Counted from the stretch's first letter, positions 9,470 through 18,092 are shown. The stretch is 64,000 nucleotides of DNA from Psychroflexus salis (GCF_014640175.1 NZ_BMGL01000004.1:124001-188000); one strand, 5' to 3'. The notes: generated from the sequence alone by a model not told the origin. Numbers and translations are program-made.

Positions 9470-9500
9470 AATTTTAAATTTAAGGTTAATTGTTTAAAGG

Positions 9501-10364
9501 TTATTTGTCTAGGGTAATTGAATTGTTCTCTAGTATTTTTATATCATCTTTTAAGCCTTGGTAAAAACGTTGTAAAGGCTTGGGATTATAAATTTCCGTT
9601 GAAAACAAAAAAGTGTTTTTATCTTTTTTGTGAATTAATGCTTTGGTTAGTGGATATTCTTCTGTTAGAAGTAGCATAGCTTTTAAGTTGAGCTCTAAAT
9701 TTACTTTGTATGTATCCGTATTTTTTGAAAATCCAAAAGCATCGGGTTTAGAAAACTGATGAAGGTGTTCATGAACTTGTTCTTCTTCAGTTAATATAAC
9801 ATCTCCCATGCGTTCAATGTTAAAAAACTTGTTTTGTTGCTTTTCAATTTCAAAGGCGCAAAGCGACCTGTAATTGGCCGTAAATTTTATAGGTTCTACC
9901 CATCTATCTGAAACTTTTTGAGAATTAATAGACTGGTACTGCTTAATTATAATTTTTTTATTGTGGTTAATACCTTCATTAATTAAGCTTATGAGATTGG
10001 CTAATTTAGCATTGTATATTTCATGGTTGATTAGCTCTATATCTGTATTTAAACTTAGCTTATGAATAATAGACTGCGATAGGTTATTTTCTCTTCCTAT
10101 TGATAGCAAAAGCTCTTTTAAAAAGCTTAATTCTTCTGTATTGAAGTTTGATGGTGCGATTAATTGATTATCCTGAATACTGTATTTTTTAAACTTATCT
10201 ACTTCAATATTGAAGCCTACACTTTCTAAAAGTTCTAAGTATCTGTAGACTGTTCTAGATGATGACTCCAAAAAATCTGCCATGTAATTGATAGATTTAG
10301 GAGGCTCTTGCTTAAGTAATGCTATTAATTTTAATAAACGATAAAGCGATTTCTGGTTGGCCAA
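9501..10364 (-). CDS. WYL-domain transcriptional regulator
   Basis: A 287-residue DeoR/YafY-type regulator. An N-terminal helix-turn-helix (about 5-60, with S-S-R-T-V-Y-R-Y-L-E-L-L) is followed by a WYL domain (about 140-210, K-K-I-I-I-K-Q-Y then R-W-V-E-P-I-K-F and Y-R-S-L-C-A-F-E) and a C-terminal WCX-like region. WYL regulators sense ligands, often nucleic acid or nucleotides, and frequently control phage-defence loci. The start is a TTG codon: an in-frame stop lies five codons upstream and the next ATG would remove the DNA-binding domain. It lies upstream of the methylase-helicase block on the same strand, but two genes and a terminator intervene, so control of that block is only a hypothesis. 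Confidence 0.85.
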   Translation of the reverse strand: MANQKSLYRLLKLIALLKQEPPKSINYMADFLESSSRTVYRYLELLESVGFNIEVDKFKKYSIQDNQLIAPSNFNTEELSFLKELLLSIGRENNLSQSIIHKLSLNTDIELINHEIYNAKLANLISLINEGINHNKKIIIKQYQSINSQKVSDRWVEPIKFTANYRSLCAFEIEKQQNKFFNIERMGDVILTEEEQVHEHLHQFSKPDAFGFSKNTDTYKVNLELNLKAMLLLTEEYPLTKALIHKKDKNTFLFSTEIYNPKPLQRFYQGLKDDIKILENNSITLDK

Positions 10365-10478
10365 TTTTGTATTGTTTTATACAAAGTAGCTAATAAAAGT
10401 TAGCATATAAAAACCATTGACTCTATTTGTCGATTTTTTTAAAACACTACTTTAGTGTTAGTTGAGGTGTAGACCTAA

Positions 10479-10507
10479 CTTGCAAAGTTTGCAAGGTTTG
10501 CAAACTT
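10479..10507. repeat. Short intergenic palindromic repeat
   Basis: The unit TTTGCAA recurs. CTTGCAA (10479-10485) pairs with TTGCAAG (10489-10495), and an overlapping second inverted repeat runs to 10507. It looks like the short intergenic hairpin repeats scattered through Bacteroidota genomes. It sits next to a decayed gene fragment. Confidence 0.5.
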
Positions 10508-10730
10508 ATTGCAGTTTGTTATAAAAGCCATTTTTTACTTTTTTTAGAAAATTGGCTTTACACAATTTAGCTAAATATAAGTCTGCTGTTCTGGTTTTAA
10601 TTTTTAGTTCTTTAGCGGTTGCAATTGCCTTCTTCCAAGTCTTGTGATGGGTTTTAAAAGAATACTGTAAGTTTTTATCGGAAGTATTTAGAACTTTCTC
10701 TATTAAAAGTATTTGATGAATTCCTTTACT
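10506..10730 (-). pseudogene. Remnant of a mobile-element protein (DUF3987-like C-terminus)
   Basis: An open stretch of about 74 codons without a usable ATG ends in TAA at 10506-10508. Its translation includes Q-Y-S-F-K-T-H-H-K-T-W-K-K-A-I-A and then R-T-A-D-L-Y-L-A-K-L-C-K, ending N-G-F-Y-N-K-L-Q. This resembles the C-terminal winged helix of DUF3987/primase-like proteins in Bacteroidota mobile elements. A neighbouring frame just upstream (10718-10740) also reads as protein-like, which suggests a frameshifted and truncated gene. The family link is from pattern memory and is tentative. Confidence 0.4.
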
Positions 10731-10830
10731 TTATATTCAATTTCGGTTTAGAAAATAAGCAGGTACGGCTGGCTGGTTTAGGTATTGGGCTCTTTTATTC
10801 ATTTAGCTGTTATAAAATCAACAATTAACA

Positions 10831-11166
10831 TCAATACATCAAATGCTGTTTTGATTTATTTCTCCAACCTGCTTGATTCTCATAATCCACAAAATAGATT
10901 TTTAAATCAGCTTGGTTCTGATACTCTACGAAGAATAACTTCTTATCCGCTTGGTTGGAATAGTCAGTAAAGAACCATTTGCCATCGTTTTTACCAGCTT
11001 GGTTGTTGTAATTAACTTTATACACTTTTAGGTCGGCTTGGTTTTCATAGTCAACCACAAATACCTTGACATCAGCTTGATTGGGGTATTCTACCGAAAA
11101 CACCTTTTGTGCATGAGAATGGATTCCGAATATTAAGATGACTGAAATTGTAAAAAAGGACTTCAT
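10831..11166 (-). CDS. DUF6150-like secreted repeat protein
   Basis: A 111-residue protein with a signal peptide (about 1-19, ending H-S-H-A-Q) and then six copies of a repeat of about 13 residues with the pattern K-V-F/Y-x-V-x-Y-x-N-Q-A-D/G, the hallmark of the DUF6150 family. The regular alternation predicts a small repetitive beta structure. The repeats have diverged in sequence, so they are old rather than a recent expansion. Function is unknown. It stands alone, with about 170 bp of gene-free DNA upstream. Confidence 0.75.
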   Translation of the reverse strand: MKSFFTISVILIFGIHSHAQKVFSVEYPNQADVKVFVVDYENQADLKVYKVNYNNQAGKNDGKWFFTDYSNQADKKLFFVEYQNQADLKIYFVDYENQAGWRNKSKQHLMY

Positions 11167-11335
11167 TTTGTTGTTTTAAGATAGTTCTTAAAAATAGCAA
11201 AAAAAACACACAAACTGCTTTCCAATAAATCAAGAATTAACGGAAAACAAAAACAACAATCATTAATGTCATATTATTATCAATCAACTGACGACTTTTA
11301 ATATTTAAAAATAGAAATGATAGTTTAAAAAAAAA

Positions 11336-11779
11336 TTAATAATTAACTTCAAATGATATTTCAAAATAATTTTCAGTAGTAATTATCTCGTATGAATCTA
11401 AATCATAATCAATAAGACCTTCTACATTACCTGAAAATTCTCCAGTGGATTGATTTGAAGTACTTGTTGTTAACTTAGTATATTCAAAATCAGTATACAT
11501 CGCTTCAGTATCACTATAAATGTAACCAACAGCGTTATTGCTAAAATCGTCCTTATGAAAGGTAATCCATAAGTCTTCTTCTTCAAAACCTGTATCTCCA
11601 TTCCATGCATTAATAGATACATAAGTACCCATTTGTACTACTTCAATATTCTCAAGTGGAATGATTACATCATTAATTTTTAAATTAACGATAGCATTTG
11701 GTTGTTGACTGCTATCATCATCATTAGAACATGACACAACTGTTATTAATAATACAAAAATTAAAATAATCTTCTTCAT
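11336..11779 (-). CDS. Putative lipoprotein of unknown function
   Basis: A 147-residue lipoprotein. The signal peptide ends in a V-S-C lipobox (Cys 17) followed by S-N-D-D-D-S-S, the acidic tether common in flavobacterial lipoproteins. The mature part is beta-rich with many Asp and Glu residues, and resembles in style the small calycin-like or DUF-type lipoproteins of this group. No family could be named. A possible LytTR-type site lies 50-60 bp upstream of the start (see 11831-11841), which would tie it to the regulator at 23.6 kb if real. Confidence 0.7.
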   Translation of the reverse strand: MKKIILIFVLLITVVSCSNDDDSSQQPNAIVNLKINDVIIPLENIEVVQMGTYVSINAWNGDTGFEEEDLWITFHKDDFSNNAVGYIYSDTEAMYTDFEYTKLTTSTSNQSTGEFSGNVEGLIDYDLDSYEIITTENYFEISFEVNY

Positions 11780-11830
11780 TTTTTTGATTTTGAGTAAATA
11801 TCAAATATAAATATTGATGAAAATCAGCAA

Positions 11831-11841
11831 TTTACTTAACG
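11831..11841 (-). promoter_or_regulatory. Possible LytTR-type site
   Basis: On the minus strand CGTTAAGTAAA matches 9 of 11 positions of the CGTTTAATAAA repeat found at the LytTR regulator gene. A weak second copy (ACGATTAAT) starts 21 bp upstream. The DNA here is AT-rich, so chance is a real alternative. Confidence 0.3.
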
Positions 11842-11995
11842 TCAATTTTAATTGATTAATCGTTTACTGAAATTTAGGCTATACTCTAAATTGTGGTAAT
11901 CAAATTCTTTAAAAATCCAATAATAATGCGGCATAATCCAAAAAAAGCATGCATTTTAGCCTTAACCACATACTACGCTAAAATTGTGATAAATT

Positions 11996-12610
11996 ATGAA
12001 AGTACTTTATGTTCGCAAATCGACTATTGAACAGAATACTGACAGACAAAAAGTAAACGTCAAGGATTTTGATTATTTAATAGAAGACAGCATATCCGGT
12101 AGTGTCCCATTTTTTGAGCGCCCTGGTGGAATAAAAATAATGAAGCTTATTAATGATGGTGTTATCAAAGAACTCAATGTATGGAGTATTGATAGGATGG
12201 GGCGAAACCTTAAGGATATTCTTTTAACAATTGAATATTTCAATTCAAAACAGGTTCCGGTAAGATTCATAAATCAAGCTATACTTACACTTAACCAAGA
12301 TGGAACAGAGAATAGTATCGGAAAACTCATTATAAGCATACTAGCTAGTGTTGCGGAGATGGAGAGGACACAGATACGCGAGAGACAAATGCAAGGGATT
12401 GAACTGGCGAAGGCTAGGAAAATTTATAAGGGACGAGCAAATGGTACGAAAGAGGATATACTAACTTTCTTATCCAAGCCAAAGAATAAAAAGGCGGTAG
12501 AACTTCTAAAGAAGGGATATAAGAACATTGAAGTGTCAAGAATTGTTGGTATTCACCCTAATACTGTAACTAAAGTAAAGCATAAAATGCAATTAGATAT
12601 TGAAAAGTGA
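11996..12610 (+). CDS. Serine recombinase (resolvase/invertase family)
   Basis: A 204-residue protein matching the small serine recombinase family. It shows the catalytic Ser (S9 in Y-V-R-K-S-T), the Q-N-T-D-R-Q segment, W-S-I-D-R-M-G-R-N with the active-site arginines (R67, R70), and the long E helix with A-S-V-A-E-M-E-R-T-Q-I-R-E-R. The C-terminus (about 160-200) is a helix-turn-helix for site binding. Length is normal for a resolvase. No terminal repeats or transposase are visible nearby, so it may be a solitary resolvase or inversion enzyme left from an element. It is co-transcribed with the overlapping ORF at 12610. Confidence 0.9.
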   Translation: MKVLYVRKSTIEQNTDRQKVNVKDFDYLIEDSISGSVPFFERPGGIKIMKLINDGVIKELNVWSIDRMGRNLKDILLTIEYFNSKQVPVRFINQAILTLNQDGTENSIGKLIISILASVAEMERTQIRERQMQGIELAKARKIYKGRANGTKEDILTFLSKPKNKKAVELLKKGYKNIEVSRIVGIHPNTVTKVKHKMQLDIEK

Positions 12611-12906
12611 TGGAGGAAGATTACCAATTGGAATACAACACAATCAACAAGCTATTGAATAAATCAATTCGAAAAGAGTTTGGGGAAGGCATTACTGTTA
12701 GACTTTCGAGTCTCCTACACCTGTCCAATAGAGATGGTCGTAAACGATTAACCGAAAAGGTTTATTTAACATCTGATGACTTACTTAGTCATCAAACCTT
12801 AAATCTAATCGAGATAAATTTAATTAGAAACCTGAATAGGTTGTATATGATGATATCAATTAGACTAAATGTGGTAGTAAAAAGAGTAGTATTGGTGGTA
12901 AGGTAG
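12610..12906 (+). CDS. Small hypothetical protein overlapping the recombinase
   Basis: A 98-residue ORF whose ATG shares one base with the recombinase stop (TGATG), an arrangement typical of translational coupling. A GTG one codon earlier is an alternative start. The first half is mixed charged and polar; the last 20 residues are an odd Val-rich run ending V-V-L-V-V-R, which may mean that the true end has been altered by a frameshift. No family recognised. It probably belongs with the recombinase. Confidence 0.45.
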   Translation: MEEDYQLEYNTINKLLNKSIRKEFGEGITVRLSSLLHLSNRDGRKRLTEKVYLTSDDLLSHQTLNLIEINLIRNLNRLYMMISIRLNVVVKRVVLVVR

Positions 12907-13173
12907 GGGGAGAGCTCCTCCCTCCCTGGTATCCTCCCTCCCCTTTATAGTAATTAGGCTACAAAACTGAGGGATAATGGTTTTTGTGAAATTCGTTAAA
13001 AAAAATCTGGAAAAAATTATCATTAATGACTAAACTTCATCTAATTAATTTGTTGTTCAAGAGATAAAAATAGCTGTGATAGTTTTAAGGTTTATTCTAT
13101 TTTTCAAGATTTAAAAGTTCTTTTAATTGAATTTTTAAATCTGTTTATTTTCCTTTTAATTAAATAGAAACTT
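12907..13173. other. Gene-free stretch after the recombinase unit
   Basis: About 270 bp without a gene. It opens with an unusually G- and C-rich patch (12905-12950) where a purine-rich run is followed by pyrimidine-rich runs that can fold back as an imperfect hairpin, possibly a terminator. The rest is AT-rich and I see nothing else in it. Confidence 0.4.
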
Positions 13174-13794
13174 CTATTGTTTTCCTAGTTTAAAAAAATC
13201 ATAACAATATAAAAGTGAGTTCTGATTTAGATTACTTCTACTTTTATTATTTTTAAACTGCTCTAATACCTTATTAATGTTTTTTTGAGCAAGGCCCTTT
13301 TCATTTATTTCATAAAGAACTTGTGACTTACTAAGTTCATATATTAATCTGATGTTTAAGTTTTTTGGGTCTTTTTCAATAGCTCTGTTTAAATACTCAA
13401 ACACCATTAGCGGTTGCCAATAGTTTTCTAAGGCTTTCATATAAGAATAAAAAAGCAACTCTTCTGCTGTGGCATTCCACAAAAAGGCTGTGTATTTGTC
13501 TCCAAATTCACTGGTATAGTTTTTTGTTTTGATGATTTGATTTCTATAAGACCTGCTGTTTTTATTTTTGTGATTCCATCCAATAGCGTTTATTATAGCC
13601 AACTTGATAGGTTGTGGTTTAGTATCATCTAACAAGTAACTCATTAGTTGTTTTGATAATCTCCCATTTGAATCAACAGCACTTTTTACGATGGGATATT
13701 CTAAATAAGCTTTGTGTATGTTAATAGATGTTAGAGGCGAATCTGCAAACATAAATTGGCAGAGCATTATAAAAAGTAGCGGCAGTAATTTCAT
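13174..13794 (-). CDS. Exported protein of unknown function, end of the GTPase cluster
   Basis: A 206-residue protein with a signal peptide (about 1-17, cleavage near F-A-D). The mature part is helical, with segments such as A-E-E-L-L-F-Y-S-Y-M-K-A-L-E-N-Y and L-N-R-A-I-E-K-D-P-K-N-L-N-I-R that look like TPR-type helical hairpins. I do not recognise a named family. It starts 8 bp after the lipoprotein gene upstream, so the two are surely co-transcribed and probably act together outside the inner membrane. Confidence 0.7.
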   Translation of the reverse strand: MKLLPLLFIMLCQFMFADSPLTSINIHKAYLEYPIVKSAVDSNGRLSKQLMSYLLDDTKPQPIKLAIINAIGWNHKNKNSRSYRNQIIKTKNYTSEFGDKYTAFLWNATAEELLFYSYMKALENYWQPLMVFEYLNRAIEKDPKNLNIRLIYELSKSQVLYEINEKGLAQKNINKVLEQFKNNKSRSNLNQNSLLYCYDFFKLGKQ

Positions 13795-13802
13795 GTGAGT
13801 AT

Positions 13803-14078
13803 TTATTTTTTTCTAACAATTGGTAACCGATAGACCTTTTTTGGTTTACATTCCTCTTTTTTAAATTTAGTCCAACTTTCCGCATAATCTTTAGGTGATG
13901 GACAGATATTTGGATTTTCTTCGTGCAGAATTAAACCTCTTTGATACTTAAGTTCATAATATTCTTCAATCGAAACCCAATAATTTTCCCCATTTTTATG
14001 GAATAAGTATTTTTCCTCAACAACACAGGAAGTTAGTGTGAAGGCTATGACTGGTATTAATAAAACTGATTTCTTCAT
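13803..14078 (-). CDS. Small putative lipoprotein
   Basis: A 91-residue protein counted from the ATG at 14078; a longer reading from a TTG at 14105 would add nine residues before a normal signal peptide and is unlikely. The signal ends in a T-S-C lipobox. The mature part is small, rich in Lys, Glu and Tyr, with two further Cys residues (in N-I-C-P-S-P and E-E-C-K-P) that could form a disulphide. No family recognised. It lies 8 bp before the exported protein at 13174-13794. Confidence 0.6.
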   Translation of the reverse strand: MKKSVLLIPVIAFTLTSCVVEEKYLFHKNGENYWVSIEEYYELKYQRGLILHEENPNICPSPKDYAESWTKFKKEECKPKKVYRLPIVRKK

Positions 14079-14246
14079 AGTTATCTTTTTTCTTAAACAA
14101 TACAAGTTTTAAAAGTCTTCATAGTTTTTTGGTTAAAATATAGCTTTGTTTGGGAAATCTTTAAGTAAGGAAAAAAGTTGGATTTCCTGTTTAATGATTC
14201 AACACTTTCGTTACATCATAGTTGGGAGCCCTTCTCAATACTTACA

Positions 14247-14945
14247 TTAATGATATCCCCAACAATAGTCATTAGCACAAGACCGACTGCAAAAAACTAC
14301 TTCTGAAACATCCCAACCTTTATGGTTGTGTATATTCATATCATAATCATCAAACCCTAGAAACTTCACAGTGGTTGAGTCTTTAGTTTCCATAATACTA
14401 TCCCTAGCATTTTGCAGACTAGAAGAAAATAAATCCATTGGACTATTTAAAATAGCCAAGGCTTCTTCTGGGTTATTGAAATCGGGTTTATAGGACGAGC
14501 AGCTAATGCTATAGTTTCCCTGTTCATCTTTTATATCATCATTACCACATATAAAACCCCAGCCATCAAAGCTGTTATTACAATAAAAACATTTTCTATT
14601 AATTGGGTCGTATAGTTCTTTATTACACTTCATACAGGTTTCTGATAGTCTAAAACTCATATCATCGTTAGTTGCTTCATCAAATAAATAATCAAATGAA
14701 TCGTCTGAAAGTTTTCGGATTTCAGCTTTATCACTACTGTTGTTAATGTGGTTAAAAAAAATCAAATCATCGTTAACAGTTTGGTTGAGATTATTGAATA
14801 GAAACCAAAAGCCAATACCTGTAATGAAAATACCTAATAAAACTTTATAAAATCTATTTAATTTTAGCCCAATTTTTCTTGAATTTGTAGGCTTAAAACT
14901 TCTTTTTTTACTATCGTTAAACGGGTCTGTGTATTTTTCTTCCAT
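14247..14945 (-). CDS. Membrane protein with zinc-ribbon-like domain
   Basis: A 232-residue protein with a basic cytoplasmic N-terminus, one membrane helix (about 35-55), and an extracytoplasmic domain. That domain carries C-x-x-C and a second C-x-x-C (around residues 104-122) and a later F-C-S-R-S-C then C-W-G-Y-H close to the end, so it may bind one or two zinc ions or form disulphides. I do not recognise the family. It lies 50 bp downstream of the double-DUF805 gene on the same strand and is followed by 168 bp before the next lipoprotein, so it may be the last gene of the tight part of the cluster. Confidence 0.65.
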   Translation of the reverse strand: MEEKYTDPFNDSKKRSFKPTNSRKIGLKLNRFYKVLLGIFITGIGFWFLFNNLNQTVNDDLIFFNHINNSSDKAEIRKLSDDSFDYLFDEATNDDMSFRLSETCMKCNKELYDPINRKCFYCNNSFDGWGFICGNDDIKDEQGNYSISCSSYKPDFNNPEEALAILNSPMDLFSSSLQNARDSIMETKDSTTVKFLGFDDYDMNIHNHKGWDVSEVVFCSRSCANDYCWGYH

Positions 14946-14995
14946 AAATAACTCCTATTTATATTTCACTAAAATATCGTGCCCTTAATAAATTT

Positions 14996-16993
14996 TTATA
15001 TATCAATATTAGATTTTTTATTTGTTGAAAATAAATCTTTAAAAAAATCAAAGTAAGTATTGTAATAAGTGTATTTTCTGGTTTCTTGTTCCATATCAAG
15101 AAAATTTGGCAACTCATTTTCGGGGACTTCTATGATATTGTTTTTTTTATCTAGTGTCAAACTGTAACTCTTGTTAGTATCTCGAACTTTAAGGTTGTAT
15201 ACTGTGCTATCATGAGTAGTTAAAAAATCATAAACTTTATCATTATCATAATCAATATAATTAATTGAAGGTGTTTTCAAACTATACGAATATTTAAAAA
15301 TTCTGATTGGGAGTTCATCATCAGCATCTAAAAAATATTTGTATTCTAAAAGTCTATTATTATTTATATAACTATATTCATCTATATCGTTAATGCTCCC
15401 ACCGTATTTTCTAATTAAATTGTTATTTAAATCATAATCGTAATTATAAACTAATTCTTCATCCAATTCTGGGTTTTCAGGCCATTCCCTTTTAATTATT
15501 TCTTTTGTGACGTTTTTAAAGTTATTAAAGTGGATAATCTGAGTTTTTAAGTGATAAACCTTTGAATCTACAAATTCGCTTTTAACAGTTTTAGCTTCTT
15601 TTTTAGTTATTTGTAAAACAGTAGTATCAAATATCTCATTATTATAACTTTCAGTCAAGCTGATTGAATTAGTATCACTAATTGTTTTATAGTGAAATTT
15701 AGTAATTGTGACTCCTTCTCCTTTTTCTATTATAGAATCTAATCGGACACCATTATAGTAAAATTTACGTTCTTCTGTATTACTGACCTTTCTGATAACT
15801 TTACCAGCTTTATCAAAAACATAAAAAATGTTGCCCTCGAAATTATCATTAAAAGCTAAACTCTTAATTATCCCATTTAGCTTACTGTTTTTAATAGGAC
15901 TTAAATTTACTCCAGGTATTTTAATTAAATTAAAAATAGGATTGTTTTTGTTAATAATCTCATATTCAGTTACTAGTTGGGAGTATGTGATACTCTTTGA
16001 GTTATTAAAATAAAAGAAGCTAATTGTTGAAACAACTAGTATTGCAAAAACTAAGGCTGGCTTTAAAGGGTTCTCTATATTATGAGTTTTGTTTTTACCT
16101 ATTTCATCAAAGTAGGTCGATGTTTTATGTAATGTAAAGTTTTGTGGTGGTCCATATTTATTTTCATTGGCATCACCGTATGAAAAAAGCTTAATTAAAT
16201 TATAACCAGGTATTATTAAAGCAACCCCAGCCAAATTACTATCTTGTAGTCTAAAAATAGACAATACAATAAGCCATATTATTAAGAGAATGGGTAAAAT
16301 GTTGTAATGGAAGAGACTGTAATAATCAAACCACTTGATAGAATCAAAATCTGTGGTGTGCATTAAATGATTTGCTTCAAAATAACCAATTATAAAGTGT
16401 TGAAATAATACAGAGATAAAAAAAACAGCAACAATTAGGCTTAGTTTTTTTAGATAATTACTGAGACTTAACCTTTTTTTAATTAATTGTTTTTCTTTAA
16501 CAAAAAGATTTGTTTCATTATCTATTAACCTATGAAAAGTGTTTGAATTGGAATCATCACTTTTTTTCACTTTATATTCATTGTCTTCTTCTTCTTCATA
16601 GGTATCCATAATTACTTGTTTAGTGGTAGCTTCTGGAACAACGTTATAATTAAAATTATTGATAATTAATTTTGAAGGGTCAACCCAAGGGGCTTTACCG
16701 TATTTATTTTCGCCTGACTGACCTTTTTTGAATAGCAACCAAAAAAAATAGAAAGGTATTAATTGCCACCATCCACTTTTGCCAATATCATGGCAACGTT
16801 TAGCACTTTGAGATGCTATAAACCAGAATAAAAGAATATTTAATAAAGAAAAAGAAATTATAGAATGAACAAATTCTAATAATAAATTGTAGAAGGCTAA
16901 ATACAAAAAATAACAAGCTAAATAGAAAAAAAAACTTACTATATATTCTGTTCTACTAATTCTACCTTTGAATGAAAAAATCTTTTTAATCAT
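14996..16993 (-). CDS. Double DUF805 membrane protein with large extracytoplasmic domain
   Basis: A 665-residue protein. Residues 1-110 are a clear DUF805 domain: F-K-G-R-I-S-R-T-E-Y, membrane helices, K-R-C-H-D-I-G-K-S-G-W-W and G-E-N-K-Y-G. A second, weaker copy occupies about 175-290 (helices, then R-L-Q-D-S-N and N-E-N-K-Y-G-P-P). One further membrane helix (about 310-330) leads to a long beta-rich domain with repeated Tyr-Asp and Asn-rich strands (such as Y-D-Y-D-L-N-N-N-L-I-R-K), reminiscent of YD-type or toxin-shell repeats but not assignable. The role of DUF805 is not known. The gene lies 45 bp after the tail-anchored GTPase partner. Confidence 0.75.
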   Translation of the reverse strand: MIKKIFSFKGRISRTEYIVSFFFYLACYFLYLAFYNLLLEFVHSIISFSLLNILLFWFIASQSAKRCHDIGKSGWWQLIPFYFFWLLFKKGQSGENKYGKAPWVDPSKLIINNFNYNVVPEATTKQVIMDTYEEEEDNEYKVKKSDDSNSNTFHRLIDNETNLFVKEKQLIKKRLSLSNYLKKLSLIVAVFFISVLFQHFIIGYFEANHLMHTTDFDSIKWFDYYSLFHYNILPILLIIWLIVLSIFRLQDSNLAGVALIIPGYNLIKLFSYGDANENKYGPPQNFTLHKTSTYFDEIGKNKTHNIENPLKPALVFAILVVSTISFFYFNNSKSITYSQLVTEYEIINKNNPIFNLIKIPGVNLSPIKNSKLNGIIKSLAFNDNFEGNIFYVFDKAGKVIRKVSNTEERKFYYNGVRLDSIIEKGEGVTITKFHYKTISDTNSISLTESYNNEIFDTTVLQITKKEAKTVKSEFVDSKVYHLKTQIIHFNNFKNVTKEIIKREWPENPELDEELVYNYDYDLNNNLIRKYGGSINDIDEYSYINNNRLLEYKYFLDADDELPIRIFKYSYSLKTPSINYIDYDNDKVYDFLTTHDSTVYNLKVRDTNKSYSLTLDKKNNIIEVPENELPNFLDMEQETRKYTYYNTYFDFFKDLFSTNKKSNIDI

Positions 16994-17038
16994 GTCTTAA
17001 TTTTCCTTTTAGCTTTTATCTTTTTTGCTAGTTATATT

Positions 17039-18091
17039 TTACTTTGATTCTAACTTCTCATTGGTTTCACCCATGTTAGAGTTGAGTTTCACAGAAGTAG
17101 TATCTGTGTTTTCCATAGGTTTTTTTGACTTTTCTAAACTTGTTTGTTTTTCCTTCACTTTTTGAGGAGATATAATTTGTTTTTCGGATTTAAAAAGATA
17201 AAAATAAACTACTGATAACGATAGGGCTATAAGAAAGATACCAATTAAAACTTTATAAAAGAACTCTCTTTTTTTAAAGGTATGTCTCAAACTAACATAA
17301 TCTTGTTTTAATTCTGCGTGTTTTTGTTTTAAGTCGTCGTAATCTATTTTTAAATCAATTATGTCTCTATTATCATTTTCTGCTGTTTTAACTGCAGTAG
17401 GTTTTAAAACCTTTTCTTTATATTCTTTAAGAGTGCCATTATGAATAATGAAAATTGGGAATTCACTTTTATCCCATTTCAACTGTGTTCGTTTTAAATG
17501 TTCTAAATCATTAGAAAAATAAACCTTATTAAATAAAATTTGCTGTTTACTAACACTTTCTAAGTATGTAAAAAAATCTAATTTAACTCCAATTGATTTT
17601 GGGTTTATTTCTTTAGGATGATTATCATATTCTATGTGATTCAATAAATTTTGTCCATTATTATTGATGATGGCTTTCCATATTTTTTCAACATCAACAT
17701 CAAAATTACTTTTATTGAACTTTTTGTTAGAAACGGATAGTTTTTCAAAATTATCTTTAGCAACTTTTAGCAGTTTTAAATTAGATTTAGACAAGTTGAT
17801 GTTTTCTTCAGAAAGTAACCCAACCCCAAAAATACTTCCTGAAATTCTTGAGCCATTGGCAGCCTGGGCAAATGAATAAAGTTTTAGTAAAGAATATTTT
17901 TTGTTTCGATATTCAAAAAAGTATTTTGAAAATATCTCTCCATTATTAATATCATCTACTGTAAAAATATTCGATTCAAGAAGGTCAAAATCTTTGATTT
18001 CTAAGTCAAAATTTTCAGTTTTTGATTCGGAACTAAAATAGACTGCTTTAAAGTCTTGAGATTTACCAAAAAATATTAAATGAGTTTTCAT
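17039..18091 (-). CDS. Tail-anchored partner of the GTPase
   Basis: A 350-residue protein counted from the ATG at 18091, one base after the GTPase stop codon; a TTG three codons earlier is a possible but less likely start. About 230 cytoplasmic residues come first, with a central A-N-G-S-R-I-S-G-S-I-F-G-V-G segment, then a helical Lys/Asp-rich coiled coil (about 240-275), one membrane helix (about 280-303) and a charged Thr/Ser/Lys tail outside. I do not recognise a Pfam family. The position resembles GTPase-associated partners in bacterial GTPase-centred conflict systems, but I cannot show homology. One-base spacing means production is coupled to the GTPase. Confidence 0.65.
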   Translation of the reverse strand: MKTHLIFFGKSQDFKAVYFSSESKTENFDLEIKDFDLLESNIFTVDDINNGEIFSKYFFEYRNKKYSLLKLYSFAQAANGSRISGSIFGVGLLSEENINLSKSNLKLLKVAKDNFEKLSVSNKKFNKSNFDVDVEKIWKAIINNNGQNLLNHIEYDNHPKEINPKSIGVKLDFFTYLESVSKQQILFNKVYFSNDLEHLKRTQLKWDKSEFPIFIIHNGTLKEYKEKVLKPTAVKTAENDNRDIIDLKIDYDDLKQKHAELKQDYVSLRHTFKKREFFYKVLIGIFLIALSLSVVYFYLFKSEKQIISPQKVKEKQTSLEKSKKPMENTDTTSVKLNSNMGETNEKLESK

Positions 18092-18092
18092 T

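Noticed and set aside
10785-10970. Plus-strand ORF opposite the DUF6150 gene
   Set aside because: It is antisense to a repeat protein with a signal peptide and strong family pattern, and its own composition is not protein-like.
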